This document shows positions 17,074 through 26,444 of a stretch of 64,000 bases of DNA, piece by piece. The number at the start of each line of letters is the position of its first letter. Within the stretch, counting starts at the first letter, position 1. The position numbers and the translations under genes were made by a program. Location of the stretch: the NCBI GenBank assembly GCA_943331445.1, contig CALQLO010000007.1, positions 31,208 to 95,207 on the forward strand. Direction: 5' to 3'. Source of the DNA: Akkermansia muciniphila (GTDB lineage Bacteria; Verrucomicrobiota; Verrucomicrobiia; Opitutales; UBA953). The notes beneath the pieces were generated by a model. It did no database searches. It saw only the letters and a program-made list of their open reading frames with translations, and was not told the DNA's origin.

Positions 17074-18507
17074 ATGCGCCTGTCTGCCCTTTATCTGCTC
17101 TCTGCGTGTCTGGCATTGGCCGCCACCGACCCGGAGTCGATTCAGCCGACCAAGAAGGCGCCCTTCGTCCAGCCACCGGAAGCCGCTCGCGCAGAACTGG
17201 CCGGCGCCATCAAAGCCTACATGGCCAAGGAGCCCGGCACCTTCGGCGCTCACCCTAGCGCAAAGGATTTCCCGGGCACCGTTGATAGCAAGGAACGCGT
17301 AAGCCGCTCGGTGTCCTATGATGCTAATCTCGTTTACCGCTGGGACACAACCGCCGGCAACGCCCCCAACCTCTATACCAGCGCAGACGTCTGGCAGGAA
17401 ACCGGTCTCTACGCCGCCCCTGGTGAAATCATCACCGTAAAGGTCACTTCACTCCCCGAGAACCGTACCGTGAAAGTCATTGTCGGGTGCCACCGCGACA
17501 GTCTCTTGAAGTTAGAGAAGTGGAACCGATTCCCGATCATCCATCGCACCTTCGAATTGAAAATCGGAGATAACCAAATTGCTAATGCCTTCGGCGGCCA
17601 GCTCTTCATCCAGAGCCAGCACAAGGATTACCGTAAGCCGGCCAAAGCCGAGCCAGCCTCGCCCTTGCTGTTCAGTAATGCGGTAGCAGCACCGACCTAC
17701 GTCCTCGGCAAAGACACCCCCGCTACCTGGGTGAAATCACAATTGAACCCCGCCCCTTGGACGACGCTCGTCGGTAAACAGGTCATCCTGCACGTCCAGT
17801 CTTCCCAGCTTCAAAGCCTTTCCGACCCCCAGCCGCTTCTCGAATGGTGGGACAAGGCGATGACCCTCGAAGATGATTTAGTCGCACTCCATCGCCTTGC
17901 CCCGGAGCGGGTCGTGCCAGATCGACAAATCTCCGCGGGCTTCATGCACTCGGGCTACCCGTTCATGTGCTGGCTGGAGCCCTCGCAGAAAGACAGCGTC
18001 GACCTCCCTAAGCTAACGAAAGAAGGCAATTGGGGCTTCTTCCACGAACTCGGCCACAATCACCAACGCAACGCTTGGACTTTCGAGGGTCAGACGGAAG
18101 TGACGTGCAATCTATTCTCCCTTTATGTCATGGAGAAACTCGTCGGCAAACCCCAGGGCCACGGACACCCGGCGATGGAAAAACTCGATGAGTTACTCAT
18201 CAAGCGCCTCGCCCCTGTGCCCAGCGTGGGCCCGTTCGAACAGCTTGCCACTTTCGTCGTCCTGATCCGCGCCCACGGCTGGGAGCCCCTCCGCGAAACC
18301 CTCCGCTCTTACGCCACCAACCCCACCCCCAAGGGGGCGACCAAGGAGCAACTGCGCACCATGTTCGTCGAACGCTACGGCCAAGCCTCGAAGGCCGATG
18401 TCAGCGAATATTTCGAGCAGATCGGCTATCCGGTCTCCGATCGCACGAAGGCCGCCCTTAAAGACTTCCCGGCCTTTAAGCCCACCCTGCCGACGGCAGG
18501 TAAGTAA
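17074..18507 (+). CDS. M60-like (enhancin-type) exported metallopeptidase
   Basis: A 477-residue protein with a signal peptide (LSALYLLSACLALAA). The segment FFHELGHNHQRNAWTFEGQTEVTCNLFSLY carries the M60 zinc signature HELGH followed about 14 residues later by the glutamate of the T-E-V stretch; these peptidases cut mucin-like glycoproteins. The region before it, with a beta-sandwich look (GEIITVKVTSLPENRTVKVI), fits the family N-terminal domain, and the C-terminal helical part (VSEYFEQIGYPVSDRT) fits too. ATG 17074 is preferred to an upstream TTG at 17056. No glycan-binding module is visible. Substrate is unknown. Confidence 0.85.
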   Translation: MRLSALYLLSACLALAATDPESIQPTKKAPFVQPPEAARAELAGAIKAYMAKEPGTFGAHPSAKDFPGTVDSKERVSRSVSYDANLVYRWDTTAGNAPNLYTSADVWQETGLYAAPGEIITVKVTSLPENRTVKVIVGCHRDSLLKLEKWNRFPIIHRTFELKIGDNQIANAFGGQLFIQSQHKDYRKPAKAEPASPLLFSNAVAAPTYVLGKDTPATWVKSQLNPAPWTTLVGKQVILHVQSSQLQSLSDPQPLLEWWDKAMTLEDDLVALHRLAPERVVPDRQISAGFMHSGYPFMCWLEPSQKDSVDLPKLTKEGNWGFFHELGHNHQRNAWTFEGQTEVTCNLFSLYVMEKLVGKPQGHGHPAMEKLDELLIKRLAPVPSVGPFEQLATFVVLIRAHGWEPLRETLRSYATNPTPKGATKEQLRTMFVERYGQASKADVSEYFEQIGYPVSDRTKAALKDFPAFKPTLPTAGK

Positions 18508-18521
18508 CTCACCAGCAACAG

Positions 18522-18555
18522 CCTCAAAGGCGGGTGCTTCTGCCTCGCCCTGAGG
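18522..18555 (+). terminator. Possible terminator hairpin after the M60-like gene
   Basis: CCTCA and GGCG pair with CGCC and TGAGG across a 13-base loop, followed by TCTTACTTT. The T-run is imperfect, so this is a weak candidate between the peptidase gene and pta. Confidence 0.35.
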
Positions 18556-18607
18556 TCTTACTTTATCTTAATAAACGTCACGCGGGACACCTTCCGCCCA
18601 GCTCACC

Positions 18608-19663
18608 ATGTCTATCATTTCTCGTCTTTCCGCCCGTCTGCAGAATCACCCCAAACGCATTGTCTTCCCGGAAGGCAGCGACGCCCGCGTCATCCAGGCC
18701 GCCCGCCAATTCGTGGTGAAGAAACTCGGCGTGCCGATTCTCATCGGCGATCGCCAACGAATCAAACTGAACGCCGCCCGTCTAAACATCAGCCTAGATG
18801 GTATTCGCATCATCGAACCTGAGCGCAGTGATGAGCTCAAGAGTTTCACCGAGAAACTCGAATCCATCCAGCTCTACGGCAACACTAACCTCCAAGGCAA
18901 CCCGGCGGAACTCGCCCTTAACCCGAACTACTTCGCCTGCCTCATGGTCGCTACTGCCGGGGCCGATGCCCTCATCTCCGGAGCGACCACCCATGCCGCC
19001 TCCGGCCTGCGTGCCATCCTCCAAGTGATGCCACGTCAGCATGGTGTAGAAACCGTCTCGTCGATGCAGATTCTTGAATCCGAAGAAGGCAAATTCGGCT
19101 GCAATGGCGTCCTCTTTCTCGCCGATTGCGGCGTCATCCCCGAACCCACCGCCGAACAACTCGCCGATATCGCCGTGACCACCGCAGGACTCGCCGGTCA
19201 CCTGACAAACACCACGCCCAAGGTGGCGATGCTGGCCTACTCGACCCATTCCGCCAATCCCCGGCTCGCCTCCGTCAAGAAAGTCCAAGCGGCCACTGAC
19301 CTGGCCCGCCGGAAAGCCCGTGAACTCGGCATCGTCTGCGACATCGACGGCGAAATGCAGGCCGATGCCGCCATCAACCCCTTCGCCGCCGAAACCAAGG
19401 AAGTCACGGGCGCCGTCGCCGGCCGCGCCAGCGTACTGATCTTCCCCGACCTCAACTCGGGCAACATCGCGTCCAAGATGGCCCAACATATCGCCGACAT
19501 CCCGGCCTACGGGCAGATTCTGACTGGCCTTGACCGCCCTGCGGCCGAAATTTCGCGCGGCGCCAGTGCCCATGACATCTTCGGCACAGCGGTCATCGTC
19601 GCCGCCCAGGCGGTCGATAAGACCTACCTCTACCCGAAGCTCAAAGACGGACCCGCTGCCTAA
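18608..19663 (+). CDS. pta: Phosphate acetyltransferase, catalytic domain only
   Basis: Interconverts acetyl-CoA and acetyl phosphate, linking CoA thioesters to the acetate/overflow pathway. The 351-residue protein is the size of a stand-alone PTA domain (PF01515-type): RIVFPEGSDARVIQAA at the start, ATAGADALISGATTHAA, FGCNGVLFLADCGV, AMLAYSTHSANP, and DIDGEMQADAA, FPDLNSGNIASKM near the end, all typical. It lacks the P-loop and DRTGG domains of long E. coli-type Pta; those are encoded by the next gene, two bases downstream. No ackA is adjacent. A Pta specific for another acyl group cannot be excluded. Confidence 0.92.
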   Translation: MSIISRLSARLQNHPKRIVFPEGSDARVIQAARQFVVKKLGVPILIGDRQRIKLNAARLNISLDGIRIIEPERSDELKSFTEKLESIQLYGNTNLQGNPAELALNPNYFACLMVATAGADALISGATTHAASGLRAILQVMPRQHGVETVSSMQILESEEGKFGCNGVLFLADCGVIPEPTAEQLADIAVTTAGLAGHLTNTTPKVAMLAYSTHSANPRLASVKKVQAATDLARRKARELGIVCDIDGEMQADAAINPFAAETKEVTGAVAGRASVLIFPDLNSGNIASKMAQHIADIPAYGQILTGLDRPAAEISRGASAHDIFGTAVIVAAQAVDKTYLYPKLKDGPAA

Positions 19664-19665
19664 AG

Positions 19666-20811
19666 ATGGCCCTCCGAAAGCGCTTTGCCGAGAACGTCCC
19701 CGGGCTGCTCTCGCGCCCGATGAACCTCGATACCCGCCGCATCTTTGTGGCGGCGACGCGCATGAACGACGGCAAGACCACCACTTGCCTCGGCCTCACG
19801 GCCGCCTTGCAGGCGATGGGCCTGCACGTGGGCTATATTAAACCGATCGCCCAACGCGTGGTGATGTCGGGAGACGACCAAGTCGACGAAGATACCCTAC
19901 TCATCGACGGCCTCTTTGATTTGGACATTCCCATCGCCGCGATGTCGCCCGTGGCCATCGGCCCAGATTTCACGAAGCAATACCTGGAGAATCCGGAAGA
20001 GATTGGCCCCCAGTTGAAGGATCGCATCTGCCGCGCCTTCGACCGCAGTGCCTACGGCAAAGATATCGTGGTCGTCGAAGGCTCCGGACACGCCGGCGTG
20101 GGCTCCGTCTTCGGCGCCTCGAATGCCGATAACGCCCGCGTGCTCGGCTCTAAAGCCATCATCGTCGCCGCCGGTGGCATCGGTAAACCGATCGACGAAA
20201 TCGCGCTCAACAAAGCCCTCTTTGATAAGGCGGGCGTGGAAGTCGTCGGGGCCATCCTGAATAAAGTACTCCCCGATAAAATCGATTTCATCCGGGATTT
20301 TGCCGGCCGTGGCCTACGTAAACTCGGCGTCCCCTTGCTGGGCGTCGTGCCGCTCCAGGAAACCCTCGTCTACCCCAATCTCGATCAGGTCGCCGACGAG
20401 ACCAAGGCCCGCTGGATTCACCAGCCTGATGGCCTGCGTCGCGTGCGGCGTGTCGTCATCGGTGCCATGTCGGCCCGTCGCCATGCCGAATACCTGCGGG
20501 TGCCCGGCACCCTGGTGATTGTCCCGGGTGACCGCGAAGACCTGCTGGAAGCCTTCATCCTCGGCGACGGAGCGAAATCGCTCTCGGGCGTCATTTTCTC
20601 GAATGGTTTACTCCCGAACGATGACATCGTCCGCCGGCTGACGGAGGCCGGCATCCCACTGGCCGCCGTCGAAGCCGAGTCCTTTGCCGTCACCGCCCGG
20701 ATTAATAATATGTCGGTGAAGACGATGCGGCAAGATGCCGACAAGATCCCGATCATCGAGAAGATGATTTCGGAATCGGTCGATATCGCCGGCCTGCTCC
20801 GCTCGCTCTGA
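19666..20811 (+). CDS. P-loop plus DRTGG protein, detached N-terminal half of long Pta
   Basis: A 381-residue protein with an AAA_26 (dethiobiotin synthetase-like) P-loop domain (FVAATRMNDGKTTTCLGL, so Lys/Thr of a Walker-type NDGKTT; GYIKPIAQR; VVVEGSGHAGVGS) followed by a DRTGG domain (VVIGAMSARRHAEYL; TLVIVPGDREDLLEAFI; GVIFSNGLLP; ARINNMSVKTMRQDADKI). In long Pta proteins this unit precedes the catalytic domain in the same chain; here it follows pta as a separate gene two bases later. It probably regulates or senses for the Pta enzyme, though that is inferred from position. No transferase motif of its own. Confidence 0.9.
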   Translation: MALRKRFAENVPGLLSRPMNLDTRRIFVAATRMNDGKTTTCLGLTAALQAMGLHVGYIKPIAQRVVMSGDDQVDEDTLLIDGLFDLDIPIAAMSPVAIGPDFTKQYLENPEEIGPQLKDRICRAFDRSAYGKDIVVVEGSGHAGVGSVFGASNADNARVLGSKAIIVAAGGIGKPIDEIALNKALFDKAGVEVVGAILNKVLPDKIDFIRDFAGRGLRKLGVPLLGVVPLQETLVYPNLDQVADETKARWIHQPDGLRRVRRVVIGAMSARRHAEYLRVPGTLVIVPGDREDLLEAFILGDGAKSLSGVIFSNGLLPNDDIVRRLTEAGIPLAAVEAESFAVTARINNMSVKTMRQDADKIPIIEKMISESVDIAGLLRSL

Positions 20812-20814
20812 GCC

Positions 20815-21786
20815 TCAGACCATCCGAAGGAGCTCACCAAGGCGGGTGAAGTGGCCTTCATCGAAGCCCATGGCCCGCTTAAGGAAGGCATCTCGCTCCA
20901 CGAGATTCGCAATCTTGCCAGCTTCGCGACGCTGGGCCGAGGTGATCAGACCACGGAGACTGACCCAGCGCTCGCCGACAGGCACCGGATAGTCGCTCCC
21001 GTGAAGGAAACGCTCGGGCCTTCCCGACTCCTTGACCTGCTTCAAAACCCCGCTACGAATCGGGCTATTGAGTGCACTGGTGTCGGCATATAACCGAGGA
21101 AACTCGTCCATCAGCTTCATGAGTTCGCCGAAATAATTCTGGTCGAAAAAGTGGCTATTCCCCGAAGAGTGCGCGGCGATAACCTTCACGCCCAGCTCCA
21201 GCGGGCGACGCAGAATCCGCGGATCCTGGTAGGCGCGATTGATGACGGGCACGGTCATCTCGCCACCGGTGTGGCACAAGAACGGCAGACCCGCCGCCGC
21301 CATGCGCCGCCAGAACTCATCATACTGTGGCAGGGCACAATTTACGTTCTGACAATTGGGCAAAAGCTTCAGCGCCCGGGCGCCGGCCGCGAGGCAACGA
21401 TCGAGTTCCGCTAAGGCGTCCTTTCGGCCCGGATGGATCGATACCGCCGGCACGAATTCAGGATTTTCAGCGCAGACCTTAAACAGGTAGTCATTCGGAA
21501 CATGGAAAGAGCCGAAGTTAATTTTCTTGCCATCTTCATCGTACACCTCGTCCTGGGCGAGTAATAGCGCCTTATCCACATAAGAGGTCCGAATCAACCC
21601 TCGCAGGGATTCGACATACTTCACGTCAAAGTCCTTATGCATCAATGGTAGCGGCATCCCCACCGCCCGACGCATGACCTCACTCAGCACCTTCAGCCAG
21701 AGGCCTTCAACCCGCAGCCAACAGCCACTCCCATCTTGGCCGTTTCCGACGAGGTGGACGTGACAATCATAGCGTAGTGGGGTCAT
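20815..21786 (-). CDS. Amidohydrolase-family metal-dependent hydrolase
   Basis: A 323-residue TIM-barrel hydrolase (Amidohydro_2 type). The first strand carries DCHVH (metal-binding HxH), later PFLCHTGGE and IAAHSSGNS carry further histidines, and FLHGSDYPVP the conserved aspartate near the C-terminus. Related enzymes include 2-pyrone-dicarboxylate lactonase-like and acyl or aromatic decarboxylase-type proteins; the substrate cannot be named. Its stop is 3 bases from that of the convergent gene on the plus strand. Cytoplasmic; no signal peptide. Confidence 0.85.
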   Translation of the reverse strand: MTPLRYDCHVHLVGNGQDGSGCWLRVEGLWLKVLSEVMRRAVGMPLPLMHKDFDVKYVESLRGLIRTSYVDKALLLAQDEVYDEDGKKINFGSFHVPNDYLFKVCAENPEFVPAVSIHPGRKDALAELDRCLAAGARALKLLPNCQNVNCALPQYDEFWRRMAAAGLPFLCHTGGEMTVPVINRAYQDPRILRRPLELGVKVIAAHSSGNSHFFDQNYFGELMKLMDEFPRLYADTSALNSPIRSGVLKQVKESGRPERFLHGSDYPVPVGERWVSLRGLITSAQRREAGKIANLVERDAFLKRAMGFDEGHFTRLGELLRMV

Positions 21787-21807
21787 GAAAGTTGAGAAGG
21801 TAGCAGG

Positions 21808-24288
21808 CTAGGCGTCCTTCTTGTCGGCGGTAATCTGGCCGTAGAGCCAAGCGATGCCGAAGAAGGCGACGGCTACGGCCGCACAAGCGGCAATACGCCC
21901 AAGCGTATCCGTAATATCATGCGAGAGCACCCGGAGCGTCGCGACGACGAGGCCGACGAGACCGACCATGCGCAGCGAGCGCGTCGCCAGAAGGTGGCCG
22001 ATTACAAAGGTGAGAACGGAGGCCAAGGCCCAGAAGAGCGAGACGCCTGCGCCAGGCAGATGTGCCAACATGACGAAGCTCATGAAGAACAGTGCGCCGG
22101 CGCCGAGGACGGCGCGCTGGACGGTCCCCCAAGCACCCTGCTCCTTGGTATGGACGGTCAGGACATGGAGCAGACAGGCCAGGCCAAGCAGGATGAAGGG
22201 CGCTTGGGCCAGGCCAAGCTGCCTCAGGCCAGCCCCCTCCGCGACCACGCCCTGGATGAAGAAGCCGACCAGCCCGCCGAAGGCAGCCAAGGAAAGGTCC
22301 GACGGAATGGCCCCGAGGCGGCGCCAGAAAACGGTGATCCCGACCAGGGTCGTCGCACCTGCGGACCAGAGCAACGCGAGTCGCCAGGAGGACGGAGACC
22401 AGCTTGCGGTCGCCGGCGCCAAGAGACGGCTGACGAGGTGATGAGTGAACGCAAAGAGCACCACGGCGGTCACGAACGTCAGAGCGAAGCGAAGAATCCT
22501 GCTACCATCACCCATCCGCCCGATCAGCCGCCACATCGCATAACCGTTGCCGACCAAGACCAACGCAGACCAGATGACCGCCCAAGCGGACGGCTCCGAA
22601 CCGACGATCGGACGCCAGAAGACGGCGAGCAACGCGGTGAAGAGATAACCCGGCGCCGCGGCCCAGAGCAGAGCCGGACGGAAACGGACGGCGGCGACGA
22701 GCAAGAGCACGAGCCAAGGCCAGCCAGTATCAGCCTTGGGTAAAGAGTCCTGCACGGTAAGCACGACCACAGCCAGGCCAAGGATGCCGACGAAGCGACG
22801 GAACTTCTGCCAACCCGAGACGCGCTCCCAATCTTCCCGAAACGCAAGCATGAGGCCCAACGCCGCGATGCCAGCCAGTCCCACCCAAGGCTTCGCCGGA
22901 GGGTGATCGATGAAAGCGAAGACCGCGACGGCCGCAAGGGCCTCCGAAGACGAGCGGACAAGTTCCGAATGCGTGCGCGCCCCGACGATCATGGTGACCG
23001 CGGCGGCCAAACCCCAGATGAGCCAGACCAGATGCGGATCCGCTAACCAAGCCAGCCCAGCGCCCACGAAGACCCCCGCGGCCAGAAGGAGTACTTCGCT
23101 GACGAGTTGACTCCGCCCCCGCTCAAGTAAGCCAGCGAGCACACCGATAGCTGCAATGAAGAACGACACAGTCGCTCGATCTTTGTCTCCACCCGTCGCA
23201 AGGAAGAGCGAGATGAGCGCCGGAGTAAAAAAACTAGCCAGCTGGAAAGCCGAACGCGCATTACGCCCAAGCAGCACGGCGTCATCCTTCACTAGGCGTT
23301 CACCCAGCCAAAGCACAAGAAACGAACCGAGCGCCGCCCATTGCAGCGGCAGATAGTTCGCATCCTTCGTCGGCATCGCATCATAAAGGAACAACAGACA
23401 GGCTTGCGAACCAATCAGGCCGAGCACGCCAGCAGAACCCCAGAGACCACGCACCATGAGGATGACCCCAAGTAAGGCGACCAAGCTGGCACCCGTGGCC
23501 GTCGGCCAGGGAGCGGCACCGGTACCGACGGATAAATAGACGGCGGCCGCGGCGAAGATCACGGCGAGCTGACCAAATAACTTACTGCCCCTCGCTATGG
23601 CGATAAAGGCGACGCCGAAAGCCACCAGGAATTGAACCAAAGCAGCCTGCGCAGCGCTGTCGCAGACCCGCATCTTATCGAGCCCATACGTCGCCCACGC
23701 CGCGAACTGCCAGACGGCGAGACCCGCAGCCGCCAGGACCTGACCGAGATCGGGGCGTTTGACCGCCAAACGCAAGCCACCCCAGAAAAGGCCAACCCCA
23801 ATCAGGACAACTTCCAACACCCGGAACATCGCCGGAATATTCGAGCGGAGGTTCAACCAAATGCCGAGGAAGACGACAGCCGCGACCGCCAAGACGCCGC
23901 CGACGCGCACCGCCCACCATGCACCAAGAGCATATTCGCCGCGCAATTCCATCGGTGGTAAAAGTCCGAAATCACGGAGACGCGCCGCAAGCGGATCGGG
24001 TTGGTCAATAACTGGCCGAGCTGACGCCACCCGTGGAATAGGCTTCGCCGGAAGCGGCGGCGGCATATTCGCAGCGGCAGGCCCGCTCGGGGCGGAAACC
24101 GCCGACACCTCAACGGGTGCAACGCTTGATGGAGTTGCGGCGATGGGGGCCTGGGTGGCAAATCCCTTGAGTCGTTGCTCCAGCGACTTCACCTGCCCGA
24201 TCAACATAATCAAACGAATCGGGAAATAGACGGACAGCCCAAAACAGATGAAACCTGCAACAACGCCGAGAAGTTGTTCGAAATGCAT
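21808..24288 (-). CDS. DUF2339 polytopic membrane protein
   Basis: An 826-residue protein with an N-terminal hydrophobic helix (LLGVVAGFICFGLSVYFPI), a short coiled-coil-like segment (VKSLEQRLKGFA), a Pro/Ala-rich linker, then over twenty hydrophobic segments (about residues 125-820) rich in Ala/Leu/Val/Trp. The length and layout match DUF2339, a family of very large bacterial membrane proteins whose function is not established. It lies downstream of nagB-nagA on the same strand, 107 bases away, but may be a separate transcription unit. Confidence 0.8.
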   Translation of the reverse strand: MHFEQLLGVVAGFICFGLSVYFPIRLIMLIGQVKSLEQRLKGFATQAPIAATPSSVAPVEVSAVSAPSGPAAANMPPPLPAKPIPRVASARPVIDQPDPLAARLRDFGLLPPMELRGEYALGAWWAVRVGGVLAVAAVVFLGIWLNLRSNIPAMFRVLEVVLIGVGLFWGGLRLAVKRPDLGQVLAAAGLAVWQFAAWATYGLDKMRVCDSAAQAALVQFLVAFGVAFIAIARGSKLFGQLAVIFAAAAVYLSVGTGAAPWPTATGASLVALLGVILMVRGLWGSAGVLGLIGSQACLLFLYDAMPTKDANYLPLQWAALGSFLVLWLGERLVKDDAVLLGRNARSAFQLASFFTPALISLFLATGGDKDRATVSFFIAAIGVLAGLLERGRSQLVSEVLLLAAGVFVGAGLAWLADPHLVWLIWGLAAAVTMIVGARTHSELVRSSSEALAAVAVFAFIDHPPAKPWVGLAGIAALGLMLAFREDWERVSGWQKFRRFVGILGLAVVVLTVQDSLPKADTGWPWLVLLLVAAVRFRPALLWAAAPGYLFTALLAVFWRPIVGSEPSAWAVIWSALVLVGNGYAMWRLIGRMGDGSRILRFALTFVTAVVLFAFTHHLVSRLLAPATASWSPSSWRLALLWSAGATTLVGITVFWRRLGAIPSDLSLAAFGGLVGFFIQGVVAEGAGLRQLGLAQAPFILLGLACLLHVLTVHTKEQGAWGTVQRAVLGAGALFFMSFVMLAHLPGAGVSLFWALASVLTFVIGHLLATRSLRMVGLVGLVVATLRVLSHDITDTLGRIAACAAVAVAFFGIAWLYGQITADKKDA

Positions 24289-24345
24289 CCCTAAAAAATG
24301 CCCTCAAATCTTATCGAAGCGAGGCAAAGATTTCCCTGAAACTAT

Positions 24346-24382
24346 TGATATTATCACTAGGCCCTATCGATACCGTCGATAG
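24346..24382. repeat. Two short inverted repeats
   Basis: In the 107-base gap between nagA and the DUF2339 gene, TGATA-T-TATCA (24346-24356) and CTATCGA-TACCG-TCGATAG (24364-24382) are perfect palindromes of 5- and 7-base arms. There is no T-run on either side, so they are more likely operator-like or hairpin sites than a terminator. Binding factor unknown. Confidence 0.4.
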
Positions 24383-24395
24383 CTCCAGCGGGCAC

Positions 24396-25556
24396 TCAGT
24401 TAACCGAGCGACCGCGCACCCAGACTTGGGTTATTACCGGCCGGACTGCCGATCCGTCCCAGCGAAAAGCAACGATGTCGGCAGACTGACCGACCAGCCC
24501 TCCCCTCCCCCCGACGATTCGACCCGGAGTAACCGTCAGCAGGGCGACGGCTTCAGCTAGGGTCAGCCCAACCTGGTTCACGAGCACGGGAATCGCCGCC
24601 AACTGGGGAAGTGCTGCTCCCGCGAGGTATTTGCCCGTCCCGTCATCCAAGGTCAGCAATCCGTCCGCCCGCAGCTCCACTTTGCCGCCGATTGGCGTGA
24701 CATACTTACCGGCGGGCATCCCACCCAAGGCAACCACGTCGGAGACAACCAAAGAACGCTCAAGTCCCTTGGCTCGCAACATGACCTTGAGTTGGTCCGG
24801 CGTGAGATGATGTCCATCAGCGATGAACATGGCCGTCAGGCGATCATCCGCCAGTTGCGGCCAGAGATGATTATGCCGACGGTCTAAAAGAGCATGGGAG
24901 CCATTGCCCAGATGCGTAGAGAGACGCGCACCCGCCTCGACCGCCGCGGCGATCTGCGCGGCGTTCGCGGAAGTGTGCCCCAACGATACGTGCGCACCGG
25001 CCTGGACGACGTGTCGGATATAAGCCGGTGATTCGAGCCAATGAGGAGAAAGGGTGACCAATTTAACCAGACCGCCGGAAGCCTCTTGCCAGCGATCAAA
25101 CTCCGCCATCGAGGGCGGACGTACTTCCGTCGCCGGGTGAGCCCCACGTGGACCATCTTCGGGCGCGATATGCGGCCCCTCGATATGCACCCCGGGAATC
25201 ATGTGCGCGACCTGCGGGTCCGCCTCACGGGCGGCCCGAATCACCCGCAAAGCAGCAAGGATGCGAGCTTCAGGGGCCGTCACCAATGTTGGCAGAAAAG
25301 TCGTAACCCCGACACGCAACATGGCGGCGCAAAGCGCCCCGACCGTCGCGATATCAAGCGTCAGACCATTGAGGTCATGTCCGGCAAAGCCGTTCACCTG
25401 CAAATCGACAAAGCCCGCACAGAGCCATTCGCGGACACCGTGTGCTTCGAATTTCACGGACTTCACCCTGCCCTGCTCAATCACCACCACGATCTCCCGC
25501 CCGGTCTCGGGGTCGAGACCGCAGACACGCTGCGGATGCTCAGCAGATAAAGGCAT
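24396..25556 (-). CDS. nagA: NagA-like amino-sugar-phosphate deacetylase
   Basis: Removes the acetyl group from N-acetylglucosamine-6-phosphate in amino sugar use. From ATG 25556 (one base overlapping the nagB stop as TGATG) the protein has 387 residues. The TIM-barrel motifs are GFVDLQVNGFAGHD, HIEGPHIAPEDGPRGAHP (metal ligand Glu), VSLGHTSANA, RLSTHLGNGSHALLDRRHNHL and VVSDVVALGG. The stretch THLGNGSHALLDRRHN differs from the usual THLFNAM, so this belongs to a divergent subfamily. Operon partner is the variant nagB. Substrate may be a different N-acetyl amino sugar phosphate. Confidence 0.85.
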   Translation of the reverse strand: MPLSAEHPQRVCGLDPETGREIVVVIEQGRVKSVKFEAHGVREWLCAGFVDLQVNGFAGHDLNGLTLDIATVGALCAAMLRVGVTTFLPTLVTAPEARILAALRVIRAAREADPQVAHMIPGVHIEGPHIAPEDGPRGAHPATEVRPPSMAEFDRWQEASGGLVKLVTLSPHWLESPAYIRHVVQAGAHVSLGHTSANAAQIAAAVEAGARLSTHLGNGSHALLDRRHNHLWPQLADDRLTAMFIADGHHLTPDQLKVMLRAKGLERSLVVSDVVALGGMPAGKYVTPIGGKVELRADGLLTLDDGTGKYLAGAALPQLAAIPVLVNQVGLTLAEAVALLTVTPGRIVGGRGGLVGQSADIVAFRWDGSAVRPVITQVWVRGRSVN

Positions 25557-26299
25557 CAGCGGCGGGCGAGGTCCGACGCGGCGGCCGCGTCGACATAAAG
25601 GGTACAATCAGGGTGCTGCTGCACAATGGAAGCAGGACAGAGAGGTGTCACGGGGCCCTCGACCGTCCCCTTCACCGCAGCGGCCTTACGCTTATCGGGG
25701 ACCGAAAGGATGATACAAGCGCTCTTCATGATCTGGCGGATCGACATGGAAATCGCCTGCTTGGGGACGTCATTGAAAGTCGGGAACCAGCCTTCACCAA
25801 ACTGTTGCTGGCGACAGGCCTCATCCAGATTCACCACCAGGTAAGGCTCATTCGTCGCGAAGTCGGCAGGCGGGTCATTAAACGCTAGGTGCGAATTCTC
25901 ACCGATGCCTGCGAAACAAAGATCAATGGGCCGAGCCGCAATCAGCGCACCGAGGCGGGCCAATTCGGCTTTAATATCCGCAGCGTCGCCGTCGACCGGG
26001 ATAAACTCTGGCGCCGCCGGCAACTGGGCAAGGAAGCGCTCGCGGAGATATTTGCGGAAGCTGGCACCATGGGACACCGGCAGGCCAACATACTCATCAA
26101 GATGGAAGACGGTGACACGCGACCAATCAATACCTGGCTCCTGCACGAGACATTTGAGTGTCTCAAACTGACTAGCGCCGGTGGCGACGATGATATTCGC
26201 GCGCGCCCGCTTGCCGAGCACTTCACGCAAGACCTTGGCCCCATGGGCGGAGGCGGCTAGACCCATGGCGGAAGGATCAGGGAAGTTCAGAAGTTTCAT
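25556..26299 (-). CDS. nagB: NagB-like glucosamine-6-phosphate deaminase
   Basis: Converts glucosamine-6-phosphate to fructose-6-phosphate and ammonia in characterised relatives. The 247-residue protein begins at an ATG (26299) with no Shine-Dalgarno. It has the sugar-phosphate isomerase fold: [23 protein letters not shown] (general-base Asp region), [19 protein letters not shown] and [15 protein letters not shown]. In E. coli NagB the motif reads GIGNDGHIAFNEP; here Asp141 is replaced by Asn and Glu148 by Asp, so the ring-opening and relay residues differ. First gene of the nagB-nagA pair. Confidence 0.87.
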   Translation of the reverse strand: MKLLNFPDPSAMGLAASAHGAKVLREVLGKRARANIIVATGASQFETLKCLVQEPGIDWSRVTVFHLDEYVGLPVSHGASFRKYLRERFLAQLPAAPEFIPVDGDAADIKAELARLGALIAARPIDLCFAGIGENSHLAFNDPPADFATNEPYLVVNLDEACRQQQFGEGWFPTFNDVPKQAISMSIRQIMKSACIILSVPDKRKAAAVKGTVEGPVTPLCPASIVQQHPDCTLYVDAAAASDLARR

Positions 26300-26444
26300 A
26301 CGCGGCGATGACAGTGACTCTGCCCCTCAGGTTTTTTCGAGCAAGCGTCTATCTGCCGCTTTTAGGGAGTTATCCGCCAATTAAATCAGCCCTGCCGTCA
26401 TGTCGCGACTTGTGAGCTTCTCCGTCCCCGCCTACTGATGGAAT

